Positions 1 through 8,580 of a stretch of DNA of 57,549 bases are shown piece by piece. The DNA is taken from the NCBI GenBank assembly GCA_016937795.1, contig JAFGVV010000030.1, positions 1 to 57,549 on the forward strand, in the 5' to 3' direction. How positions within the stretch are numbered: position 1 is the stretch's first letter; each line of letters opens with the position of its first letter. The stretch comes from Paludibacteraceae bacterium (GTDB lineage: Bacteria > Bacteroidota > Bacteroidia > Bacteroidales > Paludibacteraceae). The notes under the pieces were generated by a model. It had not been told where the DNA came from. It saw only the letters and a list, made by a program, of their open reading frames with translations, and did not search any database. The position numbers and the translations under genes are program-made.

Positions 1-152
1 TTATGGTTGGGAGGAGGTAGGTTGGCGGCGAAGCCGCCAACCTACCTCCTCCCAAAAACCTAACTTATTGATTGCCTGTCATTCCGAACGTAGTGAGGAA
101 TTTAATAAGCTAAAAAAACTAATTCAAACTATTTTTTGTCGGTCAGTAGTGA
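1..152 (+). mobile_element. Miniature inverted-repeat element, copy 1 (left end outside window)
   Basis: The right terminus TCGGTCAGTAGTGA at 139-152 is identical to the right end of the complete copy at 7227-7401. From base 1 the sequence matches the reverse complement of that copy (shared module at about 69-110, containing CATTCCGAACGTAGTGAGG), except that copy 1 keeps a 49-base GC-rich hairpin that copy 2 has lost. By comparison with copy 2, about 66 bases of the left end lie outside the window. No transposase is encoded. The bases after the terminus are TTTATAT (153-159), so the missing left flank should end in TTTATAT if this copy also made a 7-base target duplication. Confidence 0.8.
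7..55. repeat. GC-rich perfect hairpin in element copy 1
   Basis: Bases 7-28 and 34-55 are perfect reverse complements (22 bp). C29 and G33 extend the stem, leaving a three-base loop GAA. The arm begins TTGGGAGGAGGTAGG. The same 20-bp arm occurs at 40187-40231 in copy 3 with a different loop. It is too symmetrical for a protein-coding role and has no T-run of the kind expected for a terminator. Confidence 0.9.
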
Positions 153-178
153 TTTATATGTTTGTCTTTGTGTCTTCG

Positions 179-270
179 TGTCTTTGTGTTTACATCTTAA
201 TTACTTGTCTTTGTGTTTACATCTTAATTACTTGTCTTTGTATTTATATCTTAATTCCTTGTCTTTGTGC
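179..270 (+). repeat. Tandem repeat, 27-bp unit, about 3.4 copies
   Basis: Units at 179-205 and 206-232 are identical (TGTCTTTGTGTTTACATCTT and seven more bases). A third unit at 233-259 carries four changes and a partial fourth follows at 260-270. Just upstream (161-180) is a shorter period-8 run of TCTTTGTG-like words. Because 27 is a multiple of three, the reading frame across it is open, but the peptide is only a repeated nonapeptide and there is no ribosome site, so I do not call a gene. There are no spacers, so it is not CRISPR. Confidence 0.85.
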
Positions 271-272
271 CA

Positions 273-580
273 CATAACATCTTATTTCAAATAAGCTTAA
301 TGTATTTAGATGCTAAATTGCCATATTGCAAAATTCTATTTATTCCCGCTCAACTATTTTAGCTGTTTTCTGTTTAATTATTAAACCGGAAGACTTATTT
401 AATATTTACAGGTCTTCAAGCGATTTTAGTCATTCACATTGCAGATAAAAACTTGCAAATCTACTGAAAAAATCTTATTTTGAATTCACAAACTGACATT
501 TTTGCGCATAAAAAACCAATTTAGCCGACAAAGGAGAACTGGCACAGGGTTTGAGTATAACGGACAGTGGATCATATTCG
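273..580. other. AT-rich intergenic stretch
   Basis: No open frame of credible composition, no RNA-gene fold and no clear promoter. It separates the tandem repeats on the left from the heptamer tract and the clpC promoter on the right. Confidence 0.6.
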
Positions 581-615
581 GAGGCAAGAGGTAAGAGGTA
601 AGAGGTAAGAGGTAA
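581..615 (+). repeat. Heptanucleotide tract (GAGGTAA)x5
   Basis: Five contiguous heptamers: GAGGCAA at 581-587, then four GAGGTAA units at 588-615. It belongs to the class of 7/8-base tandem tracts that recurs through this window. A related octamer tract with TTCAAATT words lies at 718-748. Confidence 0.85.
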
Positions 616-717
616 GACAAAAGACTGAGAGGCGGATGATTAATTGAGAATCACTTCCGTAGTACGAAATTTTCAAAACTTGTCCGCTCCGCTAAACGAG
701 ACAGGCTGTGGCGGATC

Positions 718-748
718 TTCAAATTTCAAATTTTCAAATCTTCAAATT
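718..748 (+). repeat. Octamer tract TTCAAATT/TTCAAATC
   Basis: One heptamer (TTCAAAT) and three octamers built on TTCAAATY. The same consensus recurs as five octamers at 25630-25669, between the lactonase and cyclophilin genes. Confidence 0.8.
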
Positions 749-775
749 AAAACCCTAAACGCTGAATTTTTTCAC

Positions 776-783
776 TATATTTG
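776..783 (+). promoter_or_regulatory. Probable clpC promoter -7 box
   Basis: TATATTTG fits the Bacteroidetes TAnnTTTG -7 consensus and lies 25 bases before the clpC ATG. I see no clear TTG box about 20 bases upstream, so support rests on the -7 box and its position. Confidence 0.5.
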
Positions 784-808
784 TAAAGTCAATAATAAAT
801 AATAGCAT

Positions 809-3310
809 ATGACAATCAACTATTCAGAACAATTACATAAAGTACTGACATATAGCACGCAGGAAGCTGAGCGCTTAGGCAACAATTACGTGGGGCCTGA
901 ACATTTGCTGCTCGGTTTGCTGCGCAATGGTGCAGGAAAGGCCATTGAGATACTGAATCACTCGAATGTGAACCTTACACGCATGAAACAAACCATCGAA
1001 AGTCAGATACGCACTGATGCCGAACCTACAGGGCAGGAAATTCCTTTGTTGAAAAGTACTGAGCGCATCAAAAAGCTAATGGAGCTCGAAACACGCTCAC
1101 TGTCGGCCGACCAGGCCGATACAGAACATCTGCTACTGGCCATACTCAAGGATAAAAACAACCTTGCTGTGGATGCCCTTTCGGAAGAACATATTACTTA
1201 CGACCAGGCCAAGGCCTTTATAGAAACACCCCGCGATGTGCCAATGATGGGCTCGGCATTTCACGACGAAGACGACGAAGACGACCCTCGCAAAAAGCAA
1301 AAAGCCGGTCCACAAAGCGCTAAAACAAGCGACACTCCCGCACTCGACACTTTTGGAGTGGACATAACCAAAGCGGCTATCGAAAATCGCCTCGACCCTA
1401 TAGTAGGGCGCGAACGCGAAATAGAACGACTGGCACAAATACTTAGTCGCCGCAAGAAAAACAACCCGGTGCTTATTGGCGATCCCGGTGTAGGTAAATC
1501 GGCCATCGTGGAAGGACTGGCGCTGCGCATCATCCAGCGTCGTGTGTCGCGCGTGTTGTTCGAAAAACGTGTGGTTTCGCTCGATATGGCTTCCATTGTG
1601 GCAGGTACAAAGTATCGCGGTCAGTTCGAAGAACGCATCAAAGCCATTCTGAACGAATTGCAGAAAAACCCGAACATTATTCTGTTTATCGACGAGATAC
1701 ATACCATTGTAGGGGCAGGCGGCGCTCCGGGTTCGCTCGATGCTGCCAATATGCTGAAACCGGCTCTGGCCCGTGGCGAAATACAATGTGTGGGCGCTAC
1801 CACGCTCGACGAATATCGTCAGAGTATTGAAAAAGATGGTGCCCTCGAACGTCGTTTTCAGAAAATAATGGTGGACCCTACTACAGCCGAGGAAACATTA
1901 CAGATTTTGCAGAATATTCAGGATCGATACGAATATCACCACAATGTGCGTTACACGCCCGAAGCCATTGCTGCCTGTGTGCGCCTCACCGACCGTTATA
2001 TCACCGATCGCTGTTTTCCCGACAAGGCCATTGATGCCCTGGATGAAGCAGGTTCGCGTGTGCACATAGGCACCGTGACAGTTCCGGCAGACATTGAGGA
2101 ACTAGAAAAGAAAATCGAAGACCTGCGCAAAGAAAAAATGCGCGTACTGGGCGAACAGAAATACGAACTGGCGGGTCCTATCCGCGATCAGGAAAAACAG
2201 GCACAGTATCAGCTCGACGATGCTATTAAACGTTGGGAACAGGAATCGGCACAACATCCCGAAACTGTGGACGAAGAAAAAGTGGCCGAAGTAGTAGCCA
2301 TGATGTCGGGAATACCGGTGCAACGTATTGCGCAGGCCGAAGGTCTCAAATTGCGTCAGATGAAAGAAGCGCTGACAGGCAAAGTAATTGGTCAGGACGA
2401 AGCTGTGGCCAAAATTGTAAAAGCCATTCAGCGTAACCGTATAGGACTCAAAGATCCGAACAAACCCATTGGTTCGTTTATTTTTATTGGCCCTACCGGG
2501 GTTGGTAAAACACATTTAGCCAAAATACTGGCCGAGTTTATGTTCGACAGTGCCGACTCGCTGATACGCGTGGACATGAGCGAATATATGGAAAAATTCA
2601 GTGTATCGCGCCTGATAGGTGCGCCTCCGGGATATGTGGGCTACGAAGAAGGTGGTCAGCTGACCGAAAAAGTACGCCGCAAGCCCTACTCCATTATTTT
2701 GCTCGACGAAATTGAAAAAGCACATCCCGATGTGTTTAACCTGTTGCTGCAAATGATGGACGAAGGACGATTGACCGACAGCCTTGGCCGCCGCATCGAT
2801 TTTAAGAACACCATTATTATAATGACTTCGAATGTGGGTACCCGTCAGCTGAAAGATTTCGGAAAAGGTGTGGGCTTCAACACTTCCACCGAAGTGGCTA
2901 TGGATTCGGAATTTTCGCGCGGGGTGATTCAAAAAGCACTCAACCGTACTTTTGCGCCAGAATTTCTGAACCGTGTGGACGATATTGTGATGTTCGACCA
3001 ACTGAACCGCGAAGCCATTAGCAAAATCATCGACATAGAGCTGAAAGGCATACTCGGACGTGTAAAAGCTATGGGATACACCCTTGAACTAACACCCGAA
3101 GCCAAAGACTATATTGCCGACAAAGGTTACGATATCCAGTTTGGTGCCCGTCCGCTCAAGCGTGCCATTCAACAGCATGTGGAAGACACATTGGCCGACA
3201 TTGTGCTTGGCAATACCCTGCACGAAGGCGATGTGATAGTAATGGACCTCGATAAGGAAAGTAATAGCATTAAAGGACATATCAGGGAAAACACTGTAAG
3301 TCCGGTGTAA
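809..3310 (+). CDS. clpC: ATP-dependent Clp protease ATP-binding subunit ClpC
   Basis: Hsp100 unfoldase that feeds substrates to the ClpP protease in the cytoplasm. At 833 aa it has the family's usual length. Two Clp N-terminal repeats occupy about residues 1-150, followed by an acidic linker (DEDDEDD). The first AAA+ module has Walker A GDPGVGKS at about 224-231 and the second has GPTGVGKT at about 561-568. A UVR-like middle segment at about 431-465 ([14 protein letters not shown]) marks it as ClpC rather than ClpA or ClpB. The ATG start follows an A-rich leader. A GNAT gene begins 12 bases after its stop and is probably cotranscribed. The call is secure; partner ClpP is not in the window. 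Confidence 0.95.
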   Translation: MTINYSEQLHKVLTYSTQEAERLGNNYVGPEHLLLGLLRNGAGKAIEILNHSNVNLTRMKQTIESQIRTDAEPTGQEIPLLKSTERIKKLMELETRSLSADQADTEHLLLAILKDKNNLAVDALSEEHITYDQAKAFIETPRDVPMMGSAFHDEDDEDDPRKKQKAGPQSAKTSDTPALDTFGVDITKAAIENRLDPIVGREREIERLAQILSRRKKNNPVLIGDPGVGKSAIVEGLALRIIQRRVSRVLFEKRVVSLDMASIVAGTKYRGQFEERIKAILNELQKNPNIILFIDEIHTIVGAGGAPGSLDAANMLKPALARGEIQCVGATTLDEYRQSIEKDGALERRFQKIMVDPTTAEETLQILQNIQDRYEYHHNVRYTPEAIAACVRLTDRYITDRCFPDKAIDALDEAGSRVHIGTVTVPADIEELEKKIEDLRKEKMRVLGEQKYELAGPIRDQEKQAQYQLDDAIKRWEQESAQHPETVDEEKVAEVVAMMSGIPVQRIAQAEGLKLRQMKEALTGKVIGQDEAVAKIVKAIQRNRIGLKDPNKPIGSFIFIGPTGVGKTHLAKILAEFMFDSADSLIRVDMSEYMEKFSVSRLIGAPPGYVGYEEGGQLTEKVRRKPYSIILLDEIEKAHPDVFNLLLQMMDEGRLTDSLGRRIDFKNTIIIMTSNVGTRQLKDFGKGVGFNTSTEVAMDSEFSRGVIQKALNRTFAPEFLNRVDDIVMFDQLNREAISKIIDIELKGILGRVKAMGYTLELTPEAKDYIADKGYDIQFGARPLKRAIQQHVEDTLADIVLGNTLHEGDVIVMDLDKESNSIKGHIRENTVSPV

Positions 3311-3322
3311 AATAGTCTATTT

Positions 3323-3823
3323 ATGTCACTACCAACGCCCATATACGAATTGTATCATTCGGCCTTTCCTGCAAAGGAAAGGCGCCCTTGGGCGGAGATT
3401 GAAATGCTTTTGCAAAACGAAAAGCGCTTTCATATAAAAAGCATCGAAAAGGAAGGACGCTTTTGCGGGTTTATCAGCAGCTGGAGTTTCGGAAGCTTTG
3501 TGTATATTGAGCATTTTGCAGTGGCAAAGGATATGCGCAGCAAAGGTTGTGGCGCCAATATATTGCAGCAAGTATGTCGCGAAGCCAACATGCCCGTAGT
3601 GCTCGAAGTGGAGCCACCCGCCACCACCGACGCTATACGCCGCATTGCGTTTTATGAGCGTAATGGTTTCGAAGTATTGACAGGCCACTATATGCAACCG
3701 CCCTACGATGGCAAATCGTTTTTTCTGCCCATGTTGCTAATGTGCAACCATCGGCAGTTCGGACAGAAAAACTACGAAAAGATACGCAAAACACTCTATT
3801 CGGAAGTTTACGGACAAAAATAA
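3323..3823 (+). CDS. GNAT family N-acetyltransferase
   Basis: 166-aa acetyl-CoA-dependent acyltransferase of unknown acceptor. The GNAT pyrophosphate-binding motif is visible as RSKGCGAN at about residues 72-79, after the beta-4 strand (YIEHFAVAKDM), and a late IAFYERNGFEVL segment is typical of the GNAT C-terminal half. It starts 12 bases downstream of clpC on the same strand, so cotranscription is likely. Nothing in the sequence identifies the substrate, and proximity to a protease subunit is not evidence for protein acetylation. Confidence 0.85.
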   Translation: MSLPTPIYELYHSAFPAKERRPWAEIEMLLQNEKRFHIKSIEKEGRFCGFISSWSFGSFVYIEHFAVAKDMRSKGCGANILQQVCREANMPVVLEVEPPATTDAIRRIAFYERNGFEVLTGHYMQPPYDGKSFFLPMLLMCNHRQFGQKNYEKIRKTLYSEVYGQK

Positions 3824-3875
3824 TTTATTTTAGTCAATGGTTTTATCAACATTACACTAAAAACTAATGCTTCTT

Positions 3876-3907
3876 TTTGTATTTGTAATATTTATACATT
3901 ATCTTTG
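3876..3907 (+). promoter_or_regulatory. Promoter with TTTG and TATCTTTG boxes
   Basis: TTTG at 3876-3879 and TATCTTTG at 3900-3907 are separated by 20 bases, the expected geometry for the Bacteroidetes primary sigma factor. The secreted-protein start at 3958 lies 50 bases downstream. Confidence 0.75.
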
Positions 3908-3957
3908 TCCATATTCGCAAAAAAACAATAGTAATTCACATTAAAAAATTATTGCAC

Positions 3958-4728
3958 ATGAAGAAAATTACTCTTTTATTATCATTTATAGCTTGTGTAG
4001 CGTTTACTCAGGCTCAAACAAACTTATTAGTGAATCCTGGTTTTGAAACCTGGACAAACAACGTACCCGATGGTTGGACAATACAAGCACCTGATAAAGG
4101 TACTGTAACCGGAGATGCAACAATTCTTAACGAAGGGACAAAGTCTTTAAAAATTGTAACTACCGGAACTTTCCCTATGTGGCAATCAGTACCTGTCACA
4201 GCAGGAAAGACTTACACATTATCCATGTCATACTATATTGTATCAGGCGATGGTTCAGATGCAAGAATCTGGAGTAATTTTAAAAATGGAACAGCTTTTC
4301 TGACTGCAGATGAGTTAGGCACAGAATTAAACAGTCAACTCAAAGGTCCGGATAATTTATACTTTGCTGATGAAAGAGGAAGTTGGAAAACATACTCTTT
4401 AGAGTTTGTTGCACCATCGATGGCTACAGATTTTAATTTTGAATTTAGAACATATACTGCCGCTACTGTTTACTGGGACAATATGTTTTTTGGTGAAAAA
4501 ACTACTGGTTTAAATAGTGCAGAGGCTGACAAATTCAAAGCCATTGTAATTGGAAACGAGCTGCATATTAAAAATGTAGCGAATGGCGCCATGGTTGAAA
4601 TATTCTCGGCATTAGGTAGCAAGGTGCAGACATCGGTACTCGAAAACGGAAAAGTATCCGTCGACGATCTGTCGAAAGGCATGTACATTGTACGCGTAGG
4701 CAAAAGCACACAGAAATTTATGCGCTGA
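3958..4728 (+). CDS. Secreted protein with carbohydrate-binding-like domain and T9SS sorting domain
   Basis: 256-aa exported protein. The start is the ATG at 3958, not a TTG six bases earlier, because a canonical signal peptide follows (MKKITLLLSF then a hydrophobic run ending AFTQAQ). Residues from about 21 to 180 resemble a CBM4/9-like jelly-roll (NLLVNPGFETW, later VYWDNMFFGE). The final ~70 residues form a type A T9SS C-terminal domain, with a beta-rich tail ending LSKGMYIVRVGKSTQKFMR. It is therefore probably exported through the outer membrane by type IX secretion and anchored or released. No catalytic motif is visible. It is monocistronic, bounded by its own promoter and terminator. 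Confidence 0.8.
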   Translation: MKKITLLLSFIACVAFTQAQTNLLVNPGFETWTNNVPDGWTIQAPDKGTVTGDATILNEGTKSLKIVTTGTFPMWQSVPVTAGKTYTLSMSYYIVSGDGSDARIWSNFKNGTAFLTADELGTELNSQLKGPDNLYFADERGSWKTYSLEFVAPSMATDFNFEFRTYTAATVYWDNMFFGEKTTGLNSAEADKFKAIVIGNELHIKNVANGAMVEIFSALGSKVQTSVLENGKVSVDDLSKGMYIVRVGKSTQKFMR

Positions 4729-4752
4729 CAAACTGATTATTGATACACAAAC

Positions 4753-4790
4753 AAAAAGCTCCGGTCAATCTTGCCCGGAGCTTTTTATTT
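4753..4790 (+). terminator. Rho-independent terminator
   Basis: A perfect 12-bp stem (AAAAAGCTCCGG at 4753-4764 with CCGGAGCTTTTT at 4775-4786), a 10-base loop and a T-rich tail, 24 bases after the stop of the small T9SS protein. The A-run on the left arm could also serve the converging protease gene. Confidence 0.9.
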
Positions 4791-4939
4791 GTGGTTAATC
4801 AGAAACCAGTTATCAGCATATCACATGCAATCCATTGTGCAAGTACAAACTTATGTAACACAAGTACGCAAGCGTTCTTTATCCGGGCAAAGCATCTCGT
4901 TATGGCTTTGCGCTGTTTTTTTGGGGGGGGTGAGAATTT

Positions 4940-6007
4940 TCAGTACTTCAATTCACTAAAAATGAATGCTAAACTGTCGTTGCGATGAATACTAAAATCA
5001 TGATTCCCGATAAAATCCCCGATTATCTGACGCCGGTGCGGAGTAAGCGGATGCGAACTCATAAACTCAGGCAATATCAGTTTGCTATCCAACTCCTGAA
5101 GTCGCTCAAAAAGCTGTAGCAGTCCTTTGGGGTCGATATTGTTCTGTATCAGAATTTGTGCAGCCTTTTCGTCGGCTTCGCGCTCGAAGCGGCGCGAGTA
5201 CGAGAGCGACTGCAGGTTGTGCGCATTTTCGGTAATGACAGCCATTATACCATTCACATCGCTGAATATCAGCGAAACAAACAAGTATCCGGCCAAATTT
5301 CGCATCAGCATTTTCAGTCCGTGGCGTTCGTTTACATGCACCACCTCGTGTGCAAGCAAACCCGCAAGCTCGTCGTAACTCTCCATGCGGTTGAGTAAGC
5401 CCGAAAACACAACAATATTGCCATCGGGCAAAGCAAAAGCATTTAGCTGCGACGAGTTTACAACAGAAAAAGTAAGTTTCTTTGAATTCTGAAAATCAAT
5501 GGCGGCAGCAAAGCTGTTTAGTGTTTTACTACGTTCTTCGTCCATATCATTTTTGTAGATATAGTCGGTCAGTATATCCTGACTGATATAATGGTCGAAG
5601 CTTTCGGGGATAAGGCTTACCGATTTTTCGGCCACATAAGGCACCAAATAAATATATCCGAGCACAGCCATTGCCAACAATGCTACAGTAGCCGATATGT
5701 AAAACGCAACCGACTGATGGAGCAACTTATGATACCACCCTACATGTCCCCGCCGATCGAGCAAGGTCAGCAATTCGTTGATAAAAACCGGGTCGGTAAT
5801 TTTGAGCAACGCAGCCGGATACAGAGGGTGCCGCACTTCGAGAATGTCGTCGTAATTCTCGAACCGGATTTGGCTTAGCTCCCACTCCGTTTTAGCATGC
5901 TTATGTGTTTCGAATACCAGTATATTGAGGCGATTGTCGGCATATGGATGAACAGGATAAGCTACTGACGAAGTGCCATCGAAAAAAACAGCAGTTGATG
6001 TTTGCAT
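4940..6007 (-). CDS. M48 family zinc metalloprotease, membrane-anchored
   Basis: 355-aa protein. The zinc motif HEVVH is at residues 220-224 and the third ligand is probably Glu277 in EREADEKA. A downstream SSHPLTPHRR segment is typical of M48. A hydrophobic helix at about 98-124 anchors the catalytic domain. The first ~90 residues (VFFDGTSSVAYPV and onward) resemble an accessory N-terminal domain seen in M48 proteins of environmental bacteria; that assignment is tentative. Probable role is membrane-protein or envelope quality control, like HtpX or BepA, but the substrate is unknown. It converges on the T9SS gene across the terminator at 4753. Confidence 0.88.
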   Translation of the reverse strand: MQTSTAVFFDGTSSVAYPVHPYADNRLNILVFETHKHAKTEWELSQIRFENYDDILEVRHPLYPAALLKITDPVFINELLTLLDRRGHVGWYHKLLHQSVAFYISATVALLAMAVLGYIYLVPYVAEKSVSLIPESFDHYISQDILTDYIYKNDMDEERSKTLNSFAAAIDFQNSKKLTFSVVNSSQLNAFALPDGNIVVFSGLLNRMESYDELAGLLAHEVVHVNERHGLKMLMRNLAGYLFVSLIFSDVNGIMAVITENAHNLQSLSYSRRFEREADEKAAQILIQNNIDPKGLLQLFERLQELDSKLILPEFMSSHPLTPHRRQIIGDFIGNHDFSIHRNDSLAFIFSELKY

Positions 6008-6095
6008 AATGCTTTAAGCCAGGTTTTCAATAACACATCATTTAATTATTTTATTCAGTGTTGTCCGGTAAAAAAACATGAATGACTAAAATTAT

Positions 6096-6128
6096 ATTCC
6101 TCACTTATTCGGAACGAAGCGAAGAATC
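6096..6128. repeat. Remnant of miniature-element modules
   Basis: ATTCCTCAC...TTCGGAA followed directly by CGAAGCGAAGAATC: the two inverted internal modules of the miniature element joined head to head, without GC hairpin or terminal repeats. It is probably a decayed or rearranged copy in the spacer between the protease and DUF898 genes. Confidence 0.5.
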
Positions 6129-6248
6129 CGGTATTTTTAGCAGACAACAATGTATTTTATTCTTACAAAAGAATGATAGTGTTCGACTCAATTAAAAAAA
6201 AAACGCTGAATGCTCCGCTAAAGCAAAGGCCATTATTTAAATAGTGCC

Positions 6249-7205
6249 TCAAATAAGATCAATGTCGAAGAAATCACTCATTTCTTCACCCAGCGCATCT
6301 TTGTAGTCTTCTTCGGTTTGTTGGAGCGTGTCGGGGTCGATATCACCCTCCATTTCAATCATATCGCAGTTAAATTTCAGACTGCGGGTTTCGGCCCATG
6401 CAATACCCAGGCCAAGTGTAAAGAGCACAATCAGAAAGTTTGGCACTACAAGGCTGAAAATATCGCCGGCAGTAGCACGCGAATGGAATTTAATTTCTTT
6501 ATCTTCAAGCTCAATCGACAAATTATCGACCCAGAAATTAAAGATATCGCGATACCACCAAAACGAGTAGATGCCAAGGGTAAGAATAGTCAGGAAATAA
6601 CCTTTAATAAGAATCCAGAAATACTCAGAACCTTTTGCATTGTATTTAAACTCAGCATTTCCGACACGAATATGACCGATAACATAATTATTCAGATTCA
6701 CTGTGTACCATGCCCCATAAATACCAAAAGTTACAATAGTCAGCAAAAACCATTTGATAAAACCCAGTATCAGTTCCTTTTTGTCGCCCCGATATCCGAA
6801 ACGGATGCCACGCCACGAAGTACGCGCCATGCGGTAACGATACGAACCGTGCACAGCCAAAGGAATAATTGCCACAAGCAGCACATAAAGTGCAATGATA
6901 GCTAAAACAGGTTTTTCGGCTAACATCAACGAAAAATAAGCTGCAAACATTATTGCAAAAATCAATATTGTTTTCAGATAGCCAATAAACATTTCCTTAC
7001 CGGTACCCGAAAACGAGAAACGGTCGCCATTGAGTGATGTGGAGCCGTAAATATATTTCAGCTCTTTAGCCCTTGCCCAGGGATAATAAATACTGAGTGT
7101 AATTGCAGTAAGAAGCGCATTTACAATCATAATTACAAAGTAATCGAGTCCTTTGCCATGATAGCTTAGCTTGTAGCTTTGCTTGCTTTCGTTGATTTGT
7201 TCCAT
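6249..7205 (-). CDS. YjgN family (DUF898) inner membrane protein
   Basis: 318-aa polytopic membrane protein. The family signature is a duplicated three-helix unit with motifs such as LSIYYPWARAKELKY near residue 40 and TFGIYGAWY and TLGIYSFWWYRD further on, all visible here. About six to eight membrane segments are evident and the C-terminus is acidic (DIDPDTLQQTEEDY). The molecular function of DUF898 is not established. A miniature element sits 21 bases upstream of its ATG, so its leader RNA must include or start inside that element. A TATATTTG box on this strand (7490-7483) beyond the element could be its original promoter. Confidence 0.88.
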   Translation of the reverse strand: MEQINESKQSYKLSYHGKGLDYFVIMIVNALLTAITLSIYYPWARAKELKYIYGSTSLNGDRFSFSGTGKEMFIGYLKTILIFAIMFAAYFSLMLAEKPVLAIIALYVLLVAIIPLAVHGSYRYRMARTSWRGIRFGYRGDKKELILGFIKWFLLTIVTFGIYGAWYTVNLNNYVIGHIRVGNAEFKYNAKGSEYFWILIKGYFLTILTLGIYSFWWYRDIFNFWVDNLSIELEDKEIKFHSRATAGDIFSLVVPNFLIVLFTLGLGIAWAETRSLKFNCDMIEMEGDIDPDTLQQTEEDYKDALGEEMSDFFDIDLI

Positions 7206-7226
7206 AATTTTTTTTTTAAATTCTTG

Positions 7227-7401
7227 TCACTACTGACCGATAAAAAATTGTTTGAATTAGTTTTTTTTGCTTATTAAATTCCTCACTACGTTCGGAATGA
7301 CAGGCAATCAATAACCTAGCTCCTCCCAACCATAATCAATACTAAGCATTGTCATTCAGAGCGTAGCGAAGAATCTCATATATTTAGTCGGTCAGTAGTG
7401 A
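7227..7401 (-). mobile_element. Miniature inverted-repeat element, copy 2, complete with target duplication
   Basis: 175 bp bounded by TCACTACTGACCGA (7227-7240) and its exact reverse complement (7388-7401). It is flanked by a perfect 7-bp direct repeat ATTCTTG (7220-7226 and 7402-7408), the mark of insertion. Two internal modules, around 7314 (CCTCACTACGTTCGG is at about 7283) and 7350-7375 (CATTCAGAGCGTAGCGAAGA), are imperfect inverted copies of each other, so the whole element can fold on itself. The central GC hairpin of copies 1 and 3 has collapsed to a short GAGGAGCTAGG-like remnant on the minus strand. It encodes no protein. Confidence 0.92.
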
Positions 7402-7568
7402 ATTCTTGTGTTTTAGTTACAGTTAAACCTGAATTTGACTTTGTTAGCAGAAGCATCTACTGATTAACTTTACAAACGACTACAAATATAATTTGTTTTT
7501 CTGAAAATTCACACATTATCTTTATTATTAAATCGAATTGAAATACTTTTCTTTAAGAAAAAAACTTT

Positions 7569-7576
7569 TACCTTTG
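7569..7576 (+). promoter_or_regulatory. Probable -7 box for the BASS transporter operon
   Basis: TACCTTTG matches TAnnTTTG, 54 bases before the transporter ATG. A T-rich stretch about 20 bases upstream lacks an exact TTG. Confidence 0.5.
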
Positions 7577-7629
7577 TAAGGATAAGCAATAGGAATAACA
7601 AAATTGTATAATGAAACACAGATAGTATT

Positions 7630-8577
7630 ATGTATGAAGCACTACAGCAACTCGACCCGATAAAGATCAACTTTTCGGCATCAGGAATGCACGCAATCAA
7701 TATTGTACTTAGTTTTATAATGTTTGGTGTAGCACTCGGAATTAAGCCCGCAGAATTTAAAAACATCATCAGAAACCCCAAATCGACAATTCTGGGTCTC
7801 ACGTCGCAACTCATAGCACTACCGGCCCTTACATTTCTGATCGTCATTGTTTTCAGCAATCACATCACCCCTACAGTAGCCATGGGTATGATGCTTGTGG
7901 CTGCTTGCCCGGGAGGTAATATCTCTAACTTTATCTCGTCGCTGTCCAAAGCAAACGCCGAACTATCCATAGGACTTACGGCCTCCACAACTTTACTGGC
8001 CACCGTCATGACGCCCTTCAATTTTGCATTCTGGGGCGGACTGTACGTAAAATATATCAGCAAGCACGCTACTCATACGCTGCGCCCGCTCGAAATCGAC
8101 AATGGACAAATGTTTGAGACAGTATTTATTCTGCTGGGCATTCCATTGATTCTGGGAATGTTGTTTTCGCACTTTTTACCCAAAATTACCGAAAAGATGA
8201 AAAAACCCATACAGTACTTATCCATCGTCTTTTTCCTTTTAATGGTAGTACTGGCTTTTGCCAACAATATGGATTTGTTTCTGAAATATATTTTCTATGT
8301 TTTCTTTTTGGTATTGTTGCACAATGCACTGGCTTTAAGTACAGGCTATGGCATTGCCAGCTTATTTAAATTGCCAAATGCCGACAGGCGTACACTTACC
8401 ATCGAAACCGGCATTCAAAACTCCGGACTGGGACTGGTATTACTCTTCAATCCCAAAATTTTCCCACCACATTTAGAGTTAGGTGGTATGCTGTTTATCA
8501 CAGCATGGTGGGGCATCTGGCATATCATTTCCGGCCTTGCAGTCGCATTTTACTGGAACCGCAGAAATCCAAATTAA
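7630..8577 (+). CDS. Bile acid:sodium symporter (BASS) family transporter
   Basis: 315-aa membrane protein with roughly nine or ten hydrophobic segments. The conserved BASS motif is visible as ACPGGNISNFISSLSKAN near residue 95 and a second conserved block as IETGIQNSGLGLVLL near residue 258. The family moves organic anions (bile acids, pantoate, pyruvate and others) with Na+; the substrate here cannot be read. A PlsC-like acyltransferase starts three bases after its stop and a secreted protein follows, so the three form a tight operon. A Na+ symporter fits the Na+ economy implied by the decarboxylase pump in this window. Confidence 0.88.
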   Translation: MYEALQQLDPIKINFSASGMHAINIVLSFIMFGVALGIKPAEFKNIIRNPKSTILGLTSQLIALPALTFLIVIVFSNHITPTVAMGMMLVAACPGGNISNFISSLSKANAELSIGLTASTTLLATVMTPFNFAFWGGLYVKYISKHATHTLRPLEIDNGQMFETVFILLGIPLILGMLFSHFLPKITEKMKKPIQYLSIVFFLLMVVLAFANNMDLFLKYIFYVFFLVLLHNALALSTGYGIASLFKLPNADRRTLTIETGIQNSGLGLVLLFNPKIFPPHLELGGMLFITAWWGIWHIISGLAVAFYWNRRNPN

Positions 8578-8580
8578 CAC

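Noticed and set aside
7..55. GC-rich hairpin as a transcription terminator
   Set aside because: No T-run follows on either strand, no gene ends next to it, and it recurs inside the mobile element.
179..270. Possible CRISPR array
   Set aside because: Units are contiguous without spacers and there is no cas gene in the window.
68..277. Open frame of 69 codons with an HSERSEE peptide and repeated nonapeptides
   Set aside because: It is read from element copy 1 and the 27-bp tandem repeat. HSERSEE-type peptides are a common false gene call from this repeat in Bacteroidetes genomes, and there is no ribosome site.
1133..1786. 217-codon minus-strand frame
   Set aside because: Antisense to clpC; no motif and no promoter.
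4740..4988. 82-codon plus-strand frame after the small T9SS gene
   Set aside because: It starts inside the terminator hairpin and runs into the protease gene on the other strand; no motif.
6318..6905. 195-codon plus-strand frame
   Set aside because: Antisense to the YjgN/DUF898 gene, which has the expected helices and motifs.
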